Position numbers and translations under genes: made by a program
Notes under the pieces: generated by a model
What the model saw: the letters and a program-made list of their open reading frames with translations, nothing else
The model's database searches: none
What the model was told of the DNA's origin: nothing
Origin: Azospirillum sp. TSH64
Lineage (GTDB): Bacteria > Pseudomonadota > Alphaproteobacteria > Azospirillales > Azospirillaceae
Length of the DNA: 64,000 nt
Assembly (NCBI RefSeq): GCF_003116035.1
Contig: NZ_LGQW01000015.1
Coordinates: 1,300,568 to 1,364,567, forward strand
Direction: 5' to 3'
In this document: positions 27,542 through 37,703 of the stretch, in pieces
Position numbering within the stretch: the stretch's first letter is position 1
Layout: each line of letters begins with the position of its first letter

Positions 27542-28423
27542 ATGACGATGTCCAATTCCGCGACGCTGGCGACCCCCATCGGCGGGCTGTATCACCGCCG
27601 GCGCATCGCCAACAAGCTGGCGCTGTCGCTGGCGCTGGGGGCCGCCGGCTTCGGCCTGTTCTGGCTGGTCGCCATCCTGTGGACGCTGCTCTACAACGGG
27701 CTGTCGGCCATCAACCTCAGCCTGTTCACCGAGAACACCCCGCCGCCGGGCGGCGAGGGCGGCCTGCTGAACGCCATCTTCGGCAGCGTCGTCATGACCG
27801 CGGTCGCCACCGCGGTCGGCACCCCGGTCGGCGTCATGGCCGGAACCTATCTGGCGGAGTTCGGCCGCAACACCAAGCTGGCCGAGGTGGTGCGCTTCAT
27901 CAACGACGTGCTGCTGAGCGCGCCGTCGATCATGGTCGGCCTGTTCGTCTACGAGGTGCTGGTGATCCGCATGGGCCATTTCTCGGCCTGGGCGGGCGCC
28001 ATGGCGCTCGCGGTGCTGGTGATCCCGGTCGTCGTCCGCACGACCGAGGACATGCTGAAGCTGGTGCCCAACAGCCTGCGCGAGGCCGCCGCCGCGCTCG
28101 GTGCGCCGCAATGGAAGGTGATCACGATGGTCGCCTACCGTGCCGCCCGCAACGGCATGATCACCGGCATGCTGCTGGCCGTCGCCCGCATCAGCGGCGA
28201 GACCGCGCCGTTGCTTTTCACCGCCCTGAACAACCAGTTCTGGAGCGCGGACATGAACGCGCCGATGGCCAACCTGCCGGTGGTCATCTTCCAGTACGCG
28301 ATGTCGCCCTATGAGGACTGGCGCCAGCTGGCCTGGGGCGGCGCGCTCCTGATCACGGTCGCCATCCTGCTCCTCAACATCGGCGCCCGGCTGCTGGCCG
28401 GTCTCGGCACGACGAGAAAGTAA
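27542..28423 (+). CDS. pstA: Phosphate ABC transporter permease PstA
   Basis: 293 residues. [37 protein letters not shown] and the EAA-type loop [20 protein letters not shown] identify PstA, with about six transmembrane helices. It forms the channel with PstC. GGAG about 10 nt upstream overlaps the end of pstC, so translation is closely linked. Two ATG codons two codons apart occur at the start. pstB begins 2 bp after the stop. Confidence 0.96.
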   Translation: MTMSNSATLATPIGGLYHRRRIANKLALSLALGAAGFGLFWLVAILWTLLYNGLSAINLSLFTENTPPPGGEGGLLNAIFGSVVMTAVATAVGTPVGVMAGTYLAEFGRNTKLAEVVRFINDVLLSAPSIMVGLFVYEVLVIRMGHFSAWAGAMALAVLVIPVVVRTTEDMLKLVPNSLREAAAALGAPQWKVITMVAYRAARNGMITGMLLAVARISGETAPLLFTALNNQFWSADMNAPMANLPVVIFQYAMSPYEDWRQLAWGGALLITVAILLLNIGARLLAGLGTTRK

Positions 28424-28425
28424 CC

Positions 28426-29289
28426 ATGACGATGACCCACATGGACGCCAACAGCCAAGCCCACGGCAGCCACCCGATGCCCCCCGGCATGATGGCCGGC
28501 GCCGCCGCCGACCGTGCCATCGCCGGTGCCGGCCTGCCCGAGAAGATCACCGTCCGCAACCTGGACTTCTTCTATGACGGCTATCGCGCGCTGAAGAGCA
28601 TCTCGCTGCCGCTCTACGACCGCCAGGTCACCGCCTTCATCGGCCCGTCGGGCTGCGGCAAGTCGACCCTGCTGCGCATCCTGAACCGGATGTACGACCT
28701 CTATCCCAAGCAGGTCGCCACCGGCGAGGTCATGCTGGACGGCGTCAACATCCTGTCGCCCAAGCAGGACCTGAACCTGCTGCGCGCCCGCGTCGGCATG
28801 GTGTTCCAGAAGCCAACGCCGTTCCCGATGTCGATCTACGACAACATCGCCTTCGGCGTGAAGCTGTACGAGAAGCTGTCGCGCGCCGACATGGACGAGC
28901 GTGTGGAGTTCTCGCTGCGCCGCGCCGCCTTGTGGGACGAGGTGAAGGACAAGCTGCGCCAGAACGGCATGAGCCTGTCCGGTGGCCAGCAGCAGCGCCT
29001 GTGCATCGCCCGCGCCATCGCGGTGAAGCCGTCGGTCCTGCTGCTGGACGAGCCGACCTCGGCGCTCGATCCGATCTCCACTGCCAAGTGCGAGGAGCTG
29101 ATCGACGAGCTGCGGTCCGACTACTGCATTGCCATCGTGACCCACAACATGCAGCAGGCGGCCCGCATCTCCAACTTCACCGCTTTCATGTATCTGGGCG
29201 AGCTGATCGAGTTCGGGAACACGGAAGAGATCTTCACGAATCCGACCAAGGAAAAGACCTCCGAATACATCACCGGCCGCTTCGGCTGA
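28426..29289 (+). CDS. pstB: Phosphate ABC transporter ATP-binding protein PstB
   Basis: 287 residues. Walker [10 protein letters not shown] is near residue 75, signature [16 protein letters not shown] and Walker [14 protein letters not shown] follow, and the H-loop is [24 protein letters not shown] and [10 protein letters not shown] are PstB-specific segments. About 40 extra residues with His/Gly/Met precede the nucleotide-binding domain. A strong terminator follows, so phoU and phoB, often next in such operons, are not part of this unit. Confidence 0.96.
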   Translation: MTMTHMDANSQAHGSHPMPPGMMAGAAADRAIAGAGLPEKITVRNLDFFYDGYRALKSISLPLYDRQVTAFIGPSGCGKSTLLRILNRMYDLYPKQVATGEVMLDGVNILSPKQDLNLLRARVGMVFQKPTPFPMSIYDNIAFGVKLYEKLSRADMDERVEFSLRRAALWDEVKDKLRQNGMSLSGGQQQRLCIARAIAVKPSVLLLDEPTSALDPISTAKCEELIDELRSDYCIAIVTHNMQQAARISNFTAFMYLGELIEFGNTEEIFTNPTKEKTSEYITGRFG

Positions 29290-29320
29290 CGCTGTCTGCG
29301 CCGTGTTCGGCAAACGCGAA

Positions 29321-29360
29321 AAGCTCCTGTCACCGGATGGTGACAGGAGCTTTTTTGTTT
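29321..29360 (+). terminator. Intrinsic terminator of the pst operon
   Basis: A 14-bp perfect stem (AAGCTCCTGTCACC at 29321-29334, GGTGACAGGAGCTT at 29339-29352) with a 4-nt loop runs into TTTTTTGTTT. It lies about 30 bp after the pstB stop. Confidence 0.95.
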
Positions 29361-29665
29361 CTCCCTCAATCAGGATTCGGCAGGCTATGAAGCCCTGGAG
29401 GTTTAGCCGACCATTCAGGAAATTTCCATAATCGAACTTATGTGTTTTTCTCTTGTAAGCGCATGTAGCGCAATGTCAGAATGTCAGCGCTTTGACGGCC
29501 CGTCGCGATAAAACATCCGCTATCGGAAATATTCCGCTTCCAAATCGCCTTCGCTTCCTCTATGATCCGCCCCAACTTCGCGATGCCGTCCGGGCCGCCC
29601 ATTCCGGCCGGGGCACGCCCGCGTCCCTTTTGGGCGCTTACATCTTTTGAGTTCAAAGGTTTTCC
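29361..29665. other. Intergenic region before the TetA-like exporter
   Basis: No credible gene. It contains a tandem 8-mer AATGTCAG (29472-29479 and 29480-29487). It is more AT-rich than the surroundings around 29400-29470 and presumably carries the exporter promoter. No divergent TetR-type gene is present to suggest the usual regulation. Confidence 0.5.
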
Positions 29666-30910
29666 ATGTCGTCCGTTCGTCCGCGCAAGGCCGCGATAGC
29701 CTTCATTCTCGTCACCGCCGCACTCGACATCGTGGCGATGGGCATCGTCATTCCGGTGCTGCCGGCGCTGATCGAGGAGTTCGCCGGGGCCGATGCACAG
29801 GCCGGCACCATCAACGGTGCGCTGGTGGCGCTGTGGGCGCTGATGCAGTTCTTCTCCTCGCCGGTGATCGGGTCGCTGTCGGACCGCTTTGGCCGGCGGC
29901 CAGTGATCCTGCTGTCGGCGCTGGGGCTGGCGGCGGACTATGTGCTGATGGCGGTGGCGCCGAATTTGTGGTGGCTGGTGGTCGGCCGTGCCGTTGCCGG
30001 CATCACCTCCTCCAGCTTCACCACGGTCTTCGCCTATATGGCCGACGTGACGCCGCCGGAGCAGCGGGCGCGCGCTTATGGCCTGATCGGCGCCGCCTTC
30101 AGCGCCGGCTTCATCGCCGGACCGCTGCTGGGCGGAGTGCTGGGCGAGATCTCGCCGCGTGCACCCTTCTGGGGGGCGGGCCTGCTCAGCGGGCTGGCCT
30201 TCCTCTATGGTCTGGTGGTGCTGCCGGAATCGCTTCCGCCGGAAAACCGCATGGCCTTTTCCTGGCGCCGGGCCAACCCGTTCGGAGCGTTCCAACTGCT
30301 GCGTTCGCATCCGGAACTGTCGGGTCTGGCGATGGTCAATTTCATGCTGCATGTCTCCCACCAGATCTTTCCCGCCGTCTTTGTGCTCTATGCCGCGCAC
30401 CGCTATGGCTGGAGCGCCTGGGATGTCGGTCTTCTGCTGTCGATGGTTGGTGCGCTCGACATGGTCATGCAAGGTTTGGTGGTGCCGCGCGTGGTGAAGT
30501 GGCTGGGCGACCGCGGCACCATGGTCGTCGGCCTGTTCGGTGGGGCGTTCGGGCTGGCCTGCATGGGGCTGGCGCCGGATGGCGGCTGGTTCGCCTTCGC
30601 CATCGTGCCGAACGCGCTGTGGGGGCTGGCGATGCCGACAATCCAGTCGTTGATGACACAGCGGGTCAGCCCATCCGAACAAGGCCAGTTGCAGGGCGCC
30701 AACATGAGCGTGGCGAGCGTCGCCGGCATCCTGGCTCCGGTCTTCTTCGGCACGGTCTATTCCGCCTCGGTCGGCAGCGATCCGCTGTTCCCGCATCCGG
30801 GCGCCGCCTTCTTGATCGCGGCCCTGGTGATGCTGATGGGCGCGCTGATCGGCTGGGTGGTGGCACGGCGCAACGGCCGGACGGGTGAAACGGGCGGCGT
30901 TGCCGCCTGA
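29666..30910 (+). CDS. TetA-like MFS transporter
   Basis: 414 residues with twelve transmembrane helices, of the DHA1 TCR/Tet subfamily. Helix 1 (LVTAALDIVAMGIVIPVLPA), motif A (GSLSDRFGRRPVILLSALGL), motif C region (GAAFSAGFIAGPLLGGVLGE) and ADVTPPEQRARAYG match TetA-type exporters closely. Such chromosomal homologues may export tetracyclines or unrelated compounds; resistance is not established by sequence. No TetR repressor is adjacent. AAAGG lies about 10 nt before the ATG. Confidence 0.9.
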   Translation: MSSVRPRKAAIAFILVTAALDIVAMGIVIPVLPALIEEFAGADAQAGTINGALVALWALMQFFSSPVIGSLSDRFGRRPVILLSALGLAADYVLMAVAPNLWWLVVGRAVAGITSSSFTTVFAYMADVTPPEQRARAYGLIGAAFSAGFIAGPLLGGVLGEISPRAPFWGAGLLSGLAFLYGLVVLPESLPPENRMAFSWRRANPFGAFQLLRSHPELSGLAMVNFMLHVSHQIFPAVFVLYAAHRYGWSAWDVGLLLSMVGALDMVMQGLVVPRVVKWLGDRGTMVVGLFGGAFGLACMGLAPDGGWFAFAIVPNALWGLAMPTIQSLMTQRVSPSEQGQLQGANMSVASVAGILAPVFFGTVYSASVGSDPLFPHPGAAFLIAALVMLMGALIGWVVARRNGRTGETGGVAA

Positions 30911-31151
30911 CTCTCCACCGCCCTGCCCTCTCCCGTGCCCACACGCGCGCCTTGTCTCCCGGTCGGCTCCCTTGGTCATCCCCCTGGCCGCGCCCCTTGC
31001 ACGGGCTGTGGGGCGTCCCACATAGCTGTCGCGCCACCCCGCACAATGTCCCATTGCTCCGCTGCGTTATCAGCGGTGGGAATTTGCTGGCCGACAAGGT
31101 AAGACTGTCGGCTTATCCATCCGCATTGTTGATCGAGACCCGGAGAACGCG

Positions 31152-33281
31152 ATGCTCGCGGCCCCCAACCTGTTCACTCACCGCCCCGACCGCAGCGTGC
31201 GCCCCAAGGCGGCGCCCTTTCTGCCGATGTCGCGCGCGGAAATGGACCGGCTGGGCTGGGACCAGTGCGACGTGATCGTCGTCACCGGCGATGCCTATGT
31301 CGACCATCCCAGCTTCGGCATGGCGATCATCGGCCGGCTGCTGGAATCGCAGGGCCTGCGGGTCGGCATCATCGCCCAGCCGGACTGGAGCAGTGCGGAG
31401 CCGTTCAAGATCCTGGGCAAGCCGCGGCTGTTCTGGGGCGTGACCGGCGGCAACATGGATTCGATGGTCAACCACTACACGGCTGACCGCCGCCTGCGCC
31501 ACAACGACAGCTACACGCCGAACGACGAGGGCGGCAAGCGGCCGGACCGTGCCGTCATCGTCTATTCCCAGCGCTGCCGCGAAGCCTTCAAGGACGTGCC
31601 CATCGTCCTCGGCGGCATCGAGGCCAGCTTGCGCCGCATCGCCCAGTACGATCATTGGAGCGAGAAGATCCGCCGATCCGTCCTGGTCGATTCCAAGGCG
31701 GACATGCTGGTCTACGGCAATGCCGAACGTGCGATCATCGAGATCGCCCAGCGTGCGCTGACGGGGGAATCGCCCAAGGCGATGACCGACATCCGCGGCA
31801 CCGCCATCATGCGCTCGTCCCTGCCGGACGGTTGGACGGTGGTGGACAGCAGCTCCATCGACGATCCGTCCGCGCCGGTGTCGCCGCGCGCCGCCGGTGC
31901 CGACCGCATGGCGGTGCGGCTGCCCAGCTACGAGCAGGTGACGGCCGACAAGGTGCTCTATGCCCATGCCAGCCGCGTGCTGCACCAGGAGAGCAACCCC
32001 GGCAATGCCCGCGCGCTGGTCCAGCGCCACGGCGACCGCGACGTCTGGCTGAACCCACCGCCGATCCCGCTCGAAACCAACGAGATGGACGGCGTCTACG
32101 ACCTGCCCTATGCCCGCGCGCCGCATCCGTCCTACGGCGATGCACGCATTCCGGCGTGGGAGATGATCCGCTTCTCGGTCAACATCATGCGCGGCTGCTT
32201 CGGCGGCTGTTCCTTCTGCTCGATCACCGAGCATGAGGGGCGCATCATACAGAGCCGGTCGGAAGGGTCGATCCTGCGCGAGATCGAGCATATCCGCGAC
32301 AAGACCAAGGGCTTCACCGGCGTCATCTCCGACATGGGCGGGCCGACCGCCAACATGTATCGCCTCGCCTGCAAGGACAAGGAGACGGAAGCCGTCTGCC
32401 GCCGCCCGTCCTGCGTCTTCCCGGACATCTGCAAGAATTTGAACACCGACCATTCCTCGCTGGTCCAGCTCTACCGCAAGGCCCGCGCGGTGCCGGGGGT
32501 GAAGAAGATCCACATCGCGTCGGGCCTGCGCTACGACCTCGCCGTCCGTAATCCGGAATATGTGAAGGAACTGGTGACCCACCATGTCGGCGGTTACCTG
32601 AAGATCGCGCCGGAACACACCGAGCCGGGGCCGCTGGGCAAGATGATGAAGCCCGGCATGGGGGCCTACGACGAGTTCAAGCGGATGTTCGACAAGGTCG
32701 CGAAGGAGGCCGGGAAGAAGCTCTACCTGATCCCCTACTTCATCGCCGCCCACCCCGGCACCACGGACGAGGACATGATGAACCTCGCCTTGTGGCTGAA
32801 GCGGAACGGCTTCAAGGCGGATCAGGTACAGACCTTCCTGCCCTCGCCGATGTCGCTGGCGACCGCGATGTACCACAGCGAGCGCAACCCGCTGCGGCCG
32901 GTCCGCCGCGTCGGATCGGAAATCGTTTCGTCGGCGAAGGGGTTGAAGCAGCGCCGCCTGCACAAGGCCTTCCTGCGCTATCACGATCCGGAGAACTGGC
33001 CGATCCTGCGCGAGGCGCTGAAGCGCCTGGGCCGCGAGGATCTGATCGGTCCGGGCGAGGAGCATCTGATCCCGGGCTGGCAACCGGTCGGCGCCACCGC
33101 CAAGCCGCGGGAGAAGGGGGGCAAGACCTTCTTCACCCAGCAGGCCGGCCAGGGCCGCCGCGTGGTGCCGCCGGTGGGCAAGGCGCCCGTTGGCAAGGCG
33201 CCGGGGGCGAAGCCAGCCGCTGGGGCTGGCGGCAAGCCGTCCGGCATGAAGCCGCGCCAGACCAATTTGAAGGGCCGGTGA
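31152..33281 (+). CDS. YgiQ family radical SAM protein
   Basis: 709 residues. The N-terminal UPF0313 domain ([40 protein letters not shown]) is followed by a radical-SAM core whose CX3CX2C cluster motif CFGGCSFC is near residue 350. [16 protein letters not shown] and [15 protein letters not shown] are family motifs. The C-terminal about 60 residues are Gly/Lys/Pro-rich. The reaction is unknown; it is cytoplasmic and iron-sulfur dependent. GGAG lies 6 nt before the ATG. It is a single gene followed by an intergenic repeat. Confidence 0.95.
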   Translation: MLAAPNLFTHRPDRSVRPKAAPFLPMSRAEMDRLGWDQCDVIVVTGDAYVDHPSFGMAIIGRLLESQGLRVGIIAQPDWSSAEPFKILGKPRLFWGVTGGNMDSMVNHYTADRRLRHNDSYTPNDEGGKRPDRAVIVYSQRCREAFKDVPIVLGGIEASLRRIAQYDHWSEKIRRSVLVDSKADMLVYGNAERAIIEIAQRALTGESPKAMTDIRGTAIMRSSLPDGWTVVDSSSIDDPSAPVSPRAAGADRMAVRLPSYEQVTADKVLYAHASRVLHQESNPGNARALVQRHGDRDVWLNPPPIPLETNEMDGVYDLPYARAPHPSYGDARIPAWEMIRFSVNIMRGCFGGCSFCSITEHEGRIIQSRSEGSILREIEHIRDKTKGFTGVISDMGGPTANMYRLACKDKETEAVCRRPSCVFPDICKNLNTDHSSLVQLYRKARAVPGVKKIHIASGLRYDLAVRNPEYVKELVTHHVGGYLKIAPEHTEPGPLGKMMKPGMGAYDEFKRMFDKVAKEAGKKLYLIPYFIAAHPGTTDEDMMNLALWLKRNGFKADQVQTFLPSPMSLATAMYHSERNPLRPVRRVGSEIVSSAKGLKQRRLHKAFLRYHDPENWPILREALKRLGREDLIGPGEEHLIPGWQPVGATAKPREKGGKTFFTQQAGQGRRVVPPVGKAPVGKAPGAKPAAGAGGKPSGMKPRQTNLKGR

Positions 33282-33302
33282 CGGTAAAGCGCACAGGCCC
33301 CA

Positions 33303-33440
33303 TTCCCCTCTCCCCCCCGGGGAGAGGGTCAGGGTGAGGGGGATGCACTGCGAGGATTATCGCAATGTCCCACCAGGCATCCCCCTCACCCTCCCCACTT
33401 CGTGGGTCCCCTCCCTCTCCCCGAGGGAGAGAGGGCGATG
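33303..33440. repeat. Composite palindromic intergenic repeat (REP-like)
   Basis: Polypyrimidine/polypurine arms: a hairpin CCCTCTCC/GGGAGAGG-type at about 33305-33328, a perfect 15-bp inverted repeat GGGTGAGGGGGATGC (33332-33346) and GCATCCCCCTCACCC (33377-33391), and further pairs CCCAC/GTGGG and CTCCCTCTC/GAGGGAGAG to about 33440. This kind of CCCTCACCC-rich palindrome is widespread between genes in GC-rich proteobacteria. It may end transcription from the YgiQ gene. Confidence 0.75.
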
Positions 33441-33555
33441 ACCGCCACGTAATGCCTTCGCGCCGGCTGCCTGAAGCCACGCACCGTCACCTGTTCGCAT
33501 TTCTCCCAACGGCGCCGCCGCCCGCATGGCCGGCCCCTGCCCCGGTTGGATTCCC

Positions 33556-35364
33556 ATGGCACAGTCGAAACGCACCCCGCGGCCGAACGCCATCCGCAGC
33601 GTTCTGGCCTTCACCTTCCGTCACTGGCGCCGCCAGACACCGCTGGCCGTCGGCATTGCCGGCGCCATCGCCCTGTCGACGCTGGCCGACGTCTTCATGC
33701 CGCTGTTCGCCGGCCGGCTGGTCGATGCCCTCACCCTGCTGCCGGGCGACCGCGACGCCGCACTGCATGCGGCGCTGACCGCCTTCGGCGCCATGGTGGC
33801 ACTCGGCGTCGGCATGGTGGTGATGCGCCACATCGCCTGGAGCTGCGTCATTCCCTTCACCCTGCGCATCATGGCCGATGTCGGCCAGGACAGTTTCCAC
33901 CGCATCCAGCGCTTCTCCACCGACTGGCATGCCAACAGCTTCGCCGGATCCGTGGTGCGCAAGATCACCCGCGGCATGTGGGCGCTCGACACGCTGGACG
34001 ACACGCTGCTGCTGGCGCTGTGGCCGTCGCTGGTCGTGCTGATCGGCACGATGGTGACGCTGGGGCTGCATTGGCCAGCGATGGGGCTGGTGATCGCGCT
34101 CGGCACTGCAGTGTACATCGCGATGACGGTGCTGTTCTCCACCCTCTACATCGCGCCGGCCGCCCGGCTGTCGAACGCCTGGGACACCAGGCTCGGCGGG
34201 ACGTTGGCCGACGCCATCGGCTGCAATGCCGTGGTCAAGGCCTTCGGCGCCGAGCCGCGCGAGGACGACCGCCTGTCCGGCGTCGTCGGCAAATGGAGCC
34301 GGCGCACCCACCGCACCTGGACCCGCCACACCCGCCACAGCACCGTGCAACTGGTTGTGCTGCTGCTGATCCGCAGCGCCGTGGTCGCGACGGCGCTCTG
34401 GCTGTGGTGGCGCGGGCAGGCGACGCCGGGCGACGTCGCCTATGTGCTGACCACCTACTTCGTCGTGCATGGCTATCTGCGTGACATCGGCATGCACATC
34501 AACCACCTCCAGCGCTCGGTCAACGAGATGGAGGAGCTGGTGGCGATCCATGCCGAGCCGTTGGGGGTGGAGGACCGGCCGGAGGCCACCCCGATCCGCA
34601 TCCGGGCGGGCGAGGTGCGCTTCGACCGCGTCACCTTCCAGTATGGCGGGCACACCACGCCGCTCTACCGCGACCTGTCGCTGACCATCAAGGCGGGCGA
34701 GCGGGTCGGGCTGGTCGGGCCGTCGGGGTCGGGCAAGACCACCTTCGTCAAGCTGATCCAGCGCCTCTATGACGTGACCGACGGCCGGGTGCTGATCGAC
34801 GGGCAGGAAGTCGCGGGGGCGACGCAGCACTCCCTGCGCTCCCAGATCGCCATCGTACCGCAGGAGCCGATCCTGTTCCACCGCACGCTCGCGGAGAACA
34901 TCGCTTACGGACGCCCCGGCGCGTCGATGGCGGAGATCGAGCGGGCCGCCAAACTCGCCAACGCCCACGACTTCATCGTCCGCCTGCCGAAGGGCTATGC
35001 GACGCTGGTCGGCGAGCGCGGCGTCAAGCTGTCGGGCGGCGAGCGGCAGCGGGTGGCGCTGGCCCGCGCCTTCCTGGCCGACGCGCCGATCCTGATCCTG
35101 GACGAGGCGACCTCCAGCCTGGATTCGGAATCGGAGGCGCTGATCCAGGAGGCCATCGAGCGGCTGATGCAGGGCCGCACCGCCATCATCATCGCCCACC
35201 GCCTGTCCACCGTGCGCACACTGGACCGCATCCTGGTCTTCAACCAGGGCCGGGTGGTGGAGGAAGGCAGCCACGCCGTCCTGCTCCACCGGCCGGGTGG
35301 GCTCTATCGCCGTCTGTTCGAGCAGCAATCGGCGCCGGAGCCGGTCCGGCGGATCGGGGGGTAG
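33556..35364 (+). CDS. ABC half-transporter (fused permease and ATPase)
   Basis: 602 residues. Six transmembrane helices (about 30-320) precede a nucleotide-binding domain: Walker A GPSGSGKTT near residue 390, Q-loop IVPQEPILFHRT, signature KLSGGERQRVALARA, Walker B PILILDEATSSLD, H-loop IAHRLST. This is the MsbA/MDR-like exporter layout that works as a dimer. The ATG at 33556 is chosen over one 10 codons upstream because the repeat region ends there and MAQSKRTPRP is a typical cytosolic lead; Shine-Dalgarno is weak (TTGGA). The substrate (lipid, peptide or drug) is unknown. Confidence 0.92.
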   Translation: MAQSKRTPRPNAIRSVLAFTFRHWRRQTPLAVGIAGAIALSTLADVFMPLFAGRLVDALTLLPGDRDAALHAALTAFGAMVALGVGMVVMRHIAWSCVIPFTLRIMADVGQDSFHRIQRFSTDWHANSFAGSVVRKITRGMWALDTLDDTLLLALWPSLVVLIGTMVTLGLHWPAMGLVIALGTAVYIAMTVLFSTLYIAPAARLSNAWDTRLGGTLADAIGCNAVVKAFGAEPREDDRLSGVVGKWSRRTHRTWTRHTRHSTVQLVVLLLIRSAVVATALWLWWRGQATPGDVAYVLTTYFVVHGYLRDIGMHINHLQRSVNEMEELVAIHAEPLGVEDRPEATPIRIRAGEVRFDRVTFQYGGHTTPLYRDLSLTIKAGERVGLVGPSGSGKTTFVKLIQRLYDVTDGRVLIDGQEVAGATQHSLRSQIAIVPQEPILFHRTLAENIAYGRPGASMAEIERAAKLANAHDFIVRLPKGYATLVGERGVKLSGGERQRVALARAFLADAPILILDEATSSLDSESEALIQEAIERLMQGRTAIIIAHRLSTVRTLDRILVFNQGRVVEEGSHAVLLHRPGGLYRRLFEQQSAPEPVRRIGG

Positions 35365-35365
35365 A

Positions 35366-35399
35366 GTCTGCCCGGCGCCTCTACAGGCACCGGGCAGAC
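35366..35399. terminator. Hairpin between convergent genes
   Basis: A perfect 10-bp stem GTCTGCCCGG (35366-35375) and CCGGGCAGAC (35390-35399) with a further GCC/GGC pairing inside. It begins 2 bp after the stop of the ABC transporter gene and ends 11 bp before the stop of the receiver gene on the other strand. There is no T run, so termination would be two-way and perhaps Rho-aided. Confidence 0.6.
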
Positions 35400-35409
35400 G
35401 CAGACGCTC

Positions 35410-35811
35410 TCACACGAACAGTTCCATCGTCTGAGGCACGTTGCGCGGCGTCTCCCCCGCCAGGATGGCGCGGGCGACATCGACGGCGGCGAGCAGGCCG
35501 CTTTCGGTGAAGGGCTTGGGCAGGCAGCCGATGCCGGTCAGCGGGCCGTCCTTCTTCAGCTCGTCGCGGAAGGAGGTGATGAACAGGCAAGGCACACCCA
35601 GCCTGGTCAGTCCCCGTGCGGCGTCGATGCCGTTGGTGCCCATTCCCAGATGCACGTCGACCAGGGCGAGATCCGGCTTGTCGTCCGCGGCGATTTCCAC
35701 CGCCTCCACGGCCGTGACTGCCGGGCCGATGACGCTGTGGCCGACATTCTCCAGATACAGCTGCTGTTCGAGCGCGATCAGCACCTCATCTTCAACCAGC
35801 AGGATCTTCAT
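35410..35811 (-). CDS. Single-domain response regulator
   Basis: 133 residues, only a receiver domain: acidic pocket near residues 7-9 (VEDE), phospho-acceptor Asp52 in LALVDVHLGMG, and Lys99 in GCLPKPF. There is no output domain, so it acts by protein contact or as a phosphate sink. Its ATG overlaps the stop of the kinase gene by 4 nt (ATGA), which makes it the direct partner of that kinase. Receivers paired with HWE/HisKA_2 kinases often resemble this one. Confidence 0.92.
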   Translation of the reverse strand: MKILLVEDEVLIALEQQLYLENVGHSVIGPAVTAVEAVEIAADDKPDLALVDVHLGMGTNGIDAARGLTRLGVPCLFITSFRDELKKDGPLTGIGCLPKPFTESGLLAAVDVARAILAGETPRNVPQTMELFV

Positions 35812-37703
35812 CCCGAGATCTCCTCTGGCGAAGAGGTCTCAAGCAGCGGCACCTCGTCCGGCACCGCAAGCTCGATGCGGAAGGTGGTGCCCTGGGCGGT
35901 GGTGTCGATGTCGACGCTGGCCCGGATCTGGCCGGCGAGGCTGGAAATCAGGCGCATGCCGAGGCTGCGGCTCTTGCGGATGTCGAAGTTGGACGGCAGG
36001 CCCGGACCGCGGTCCGAGACGGTCAGGGCGAGCTTCTCGTCTTCGCGCCGGAAGGTGACCGTCACCCTCGCCGCACCGTTGCCGCGATGCTTGACCGCGT
36101 TGGTGATCAGTTCGTTGGCGATCAGGCCGAGCGGGGCGGCATGGTCGATGGGCAGGTCGACCACGTCCGACCGCACGACGATGTCGCACATGCTGTCGCC
36201 GCCGGATGCGCGCGCCAGATCCTCGCACAGCTCGTTCAGGTAGGTGCCGAACTCGATGGTCTGGAACTGGTCGGCCTGATAGAGGCGATTGTGGACGCGG
36301 GCAATCGCCTCGATGCGGCTGCGGGCATCCTGGAAATGCACCCGCACCCCCTCGTCGGGCAGGCTCAGCGTCTGCAGGGTCAGCAGGCTGGACACCAGCT
36401 GCAGGCTGTTCTTGACGCGGTGGTTGACCTCGCGCAGCAGCGTCGATTTCTGGCCGACCAGCTTGCGCAGCGCCGCCTCCATCGACTTGATCTCCGTCAC
36501 GTCGATGTGCATCAGCACGGTGCCGCCGAAGGGGCCCGCCGGCATCGGGGCAGCGAGACAGCGGAACCAATGCTGGTTGTTGGTGACATATTCCGCCGAC
36601 ACCGGCGGCCCGCCTTCGCTCAGCAGCCTGCGCAGGTTGTCCATCACGGTGTCGGCGCGCGGGTCGGCGGTGTCGCCCCGGCCGCAATGGTGGAGATAAT
36701 CGTCGCCGACGATGCAGCCCTGGCCGAGGAAGGTCGTTTCCGGCCCGGCTTCGCCCCAGGCGCGGTTGACCGAGACGATGTGGCCGGAGCGGTCGAGCAC
36801 CGCGATGAAGGCCGGCAGCGCGTCCAGCGTCGCCTTGGTCTGCTCGGCCAACTGGCGCATGGCGAGCGCGCTGGTCCGCAGCTCCTCTCGGGTGCGGCGG
36901 CGTTCGGTGATGTCGCGCAGGATGCCGGTGATGAAGCTGCGCCCTTCCGATTCCCAGCGAGCCATCGACAGTTCCAGGTCGATGTGGCTGCCGTCGCGAC
37001 GCCGGCCGGACAGCTCCACCGGCTGCGCCGCCATATCGATGCCGGCGGCACCCGGCCCGCTGCCCTCCGCCATGGCGATCCAGTCGGGAGCATCCTCGCC
37101 CAGCAGCACCGCGACGCTCTGTCCGATCAGCTCGTCCGGCCGATAGTCGAACTGACGGGTGGCGGTGCCGTTCATCCACTGCACCATGCCGCGGGTGTCG
37201 GTGGTGATGATGGCGTCGGGGGCGGTGTCGACGATGGCGCGATAGCGCGCGTCGCGCTGTTCGCGCAGCACCCGTTCGCGGTTCACCGACGCGGTCACGT
37301 CGGTCACCTGGATCAGGCAGCGCGCCTCGTTGCCCGCGGATTGCGAATGGGGCGAGGATGCGTGCGACGGCAGGGGACGGATCACCACATTGTGGACCAT
37401 CCGCCGCCCGTCCGGCAGGCGCAGCGGGAACAGCATGGGGTTCAGCGTGTGCGACAGGACGCCGGGTGCGCCGGTGGCCAGCGTATCGCGCACGGCGATG
37501 TGCAGACGCGATTCCCGCAGGTTGGGCAGTGCGTCGAACAGGTCGTGCCCGAGGATCTCCCTGGCCGTCAGGGTGGAGGCCTGCTCCATCCAGCCGTTCC
37601 AGTAGAGAACGCGGCAATGGCGGTCCAGAAGCAGGATGCCGGCATCCAGCGCGCCGAGGACATCCAGTGCCCAGGTGGGTTGTTCAGGCAATCTGGGAGC
37701 CAT
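35808..37703 (-). CDS. PAS-PAS-PAS HisKA_2-type sensor histidine kinase
   Basis: 631 residues with no transmembrane helix. Three PAS regions lie at about 12-125 (ALDAGILLLDRHCRVLYWNG), 150-270 (IVDTAPDAIITTDTRGMVQW) and 285-400 (LPAFIAVLDRSGHIVSVNRA). A HisKA_2 dimerisation helix follows with phospho-acceptor His in LREVNHRVKNSLQLVSSL (about 425). The HATPase domain has ELITNAVKHRG and SDRGPGLP. The protein should be a cytosolic sensor. It overlaps the upstream CheC-like gene by 20 bp and the downstream receiver gene by 4 bp, so the three are one operon. Confidence 0.93.
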   Translation of the reverse strand: MAPRLPEQPTWALDVLGALDAGILLLDRHCRVLYWNGWMEQASTLTAREILGHDLFDALPNLRESRLHIAVRDTLATGAPGVLSHTLNPMLFPLRLPDGRRMVHNVVIRPLPSHASSPHSQSAGNEARCLIQVTDVTASVNRERVLREQRDARYRAIVDTAPDAIITTDTRGMVQWMNGTATRQFDYRPDELIGQSVAVLLGEDAPDWIAMAEGSGPGAAGIDMAAQPVELSGRRRDGSHIDLELSMARWESEGRSFITGILRDITERRRTREELRTSALAMRQLAEQTKATLDALPAFIAVLDRSGHIVSVNRAWGEAGPETTFLGQGCIVGDDYLHHCGRGDTADPRADTVMDNLRRLLSEGGPPVSAEYVTNNQHWFRCLAAPMPAGPFGGTVLMHIDVTEIKSMEAALRKLVGQKSTLLREVNHRVKNSLQLVSSLLTLQTLSLPDEGVRVHFQDARSRIEAIARVHNRLYQADQFQTIEFGTYLNELCEDLARASGGDSMCDIVVRSDVVDLPIDHAAPLGLIANELITNAVKHRGNGAARVTVTFRREDEKLALTVSDRGPGLPSNFDIRKSRSLGMRLISSLAGQIRASVDIDTTAQGTTFRIELAVPDEVPLLETSSPEEISG

